DNA from: Atopsyche davidsoni
Taxonomy: Eukaryota; Arthropoda; Insecta; Trichoptera; Hydrobiosidae
Reading direction: 5' to 3'
Assembly (NCBI GenBank): GCA_022113835.1
Contig: JAILWY010000026.1
Span: 13,543,001-13,607,000, forward strand
Length of the DNA stretch: 64,000 nt
Positions 63,677 to 64,000 of the stretch are shown in pieces (the first letter of the stretch is position 1; every line of letters starts with the position of its first letter). The notes under the pieces are model-generated. The model saw nothing but the letters and a program-made list of their open reading frames with translations. It searched no databases and was not told the DNA's origin. Position numbers and translations under genes: made by a program.

Positions 63677-63735
63677 AATCAATAAAACCTGTATAGGCAA
63701 AATCGTACTTCCTGTGAGAGGGTCTTCACAAAAAA
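63536..63735 (+). repeat. tRNA-derived SINE, nearly full copy
   Basis: The head at about 63540-63605 has an A-box-like TGGTATAATTGG and a B-box GGGTTCAAACCCC. The region CCGGCCACGTAAGCTTGG resembles an anticodon arm; if folded so, the anticodon would read CGU (Thr-like), but the acceptor stem is not formed, so it is not a tRNA gene. The body matches 31821-31970 in reverse (CTATACAGG, GGAAGTACGATTTTGCC). The family probably uses RNA polymerase III and LINE machinery. Confidence 0.78.
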
Positions 63736-64000
63736 TCAATAATATAGATAACGTTTAATTGTATTTGTGTAAGAGTGAAAAAGACCTTAAAGGGCGACTG
63801 CGCTTACAAATAAAAACAATCTAAATTTTTTAACTATTTGCTTAGAAAATAAGGAAAACGATTATTTTGTGATTTTCAAATTTTGGGGACGTATCATGCC
63901 AGTCATAGTCGCAAAATTTCTCTCAATGCTTAAAACCGGTTTGTTTATTATTTACCAAAGAAACTTGTCTTGTTATAGACTTTAAGATTACCTCAATTTG
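63736..64000. other. AT-rich DNA at right edge
   Basis: No feature recognised. Confidence 0.4.

Overview
This is eukaryotic, most likely insect and probably lepidopteran, genomic DNA. The evidence is short GT-AG introns in a recognisable animal gene, strongly AT-rich background broken by GC-rich islands, CpG-rich promoter-like sequence, hAT and Helitron elements, a LINE tail and tRNA-derived SINEs. There is no bacterial gene organisation. The order-level assignment is an inference from overall texture, not from a diagnostic marker.

Only one gene can be named with confidence: a six-exon, plus-strand METTL1/Trm8-type tRNA (guanine-N7)-methyltransferase (16806-19507, 241 codons), which reads through five clean GT-AG introns to a nearby AATAAA. 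At the left, a CpG-rich promoter-like block (about 3344-4560) adjoins what looks like the first coding exon (2855-3343, minus strand) of a gene I do not recognise; its later exons would lie at lower coordinates or outside the window. Two small, coding-like but unidentified frames are also recorded (16201-16368 plus; 48112-48345 minus).

From about 19.6 kb to the right edge there is no identifiable conserved protein-coding gene. This roughly 44 kb holds AT-rich DNA with about 25 GC-rich islands of 150-1000 bp, many carrying G- or C-tract repeats and homeodomain-type AT motifs. It resembles the regulatory landscape of a developmental gene whose body is outside the window, but conservation cannot be tested here.

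Mobile DNA is well resolved: a decayed hAT transposase gene (20125-21530); two complete non-autonomous hAT elements with perfect 8-bp target duplications (30973-31375 and 60024-61585); a probable third, degraded one (6430-6674); two Helitrons in opposite orientation with TC starts, 3' hairpins and CTAG ends (42091-42512 minus, 55108-55788 plus); two copies of a LINE reverse-transcriptase tail, one interrupted by the 60-kb hAT so that the other serves as an internal empty site; a MITE-like element with perfect 26-bp inverted repeats (26328-26539); and SINE copies arranged as inverted pairs near 32.0 and 63.5 kb. The 60-kb hAT carries a 51-bp tandem repeat, and a 195-bp tandem repeat lies at 62.4-62.9 kb.
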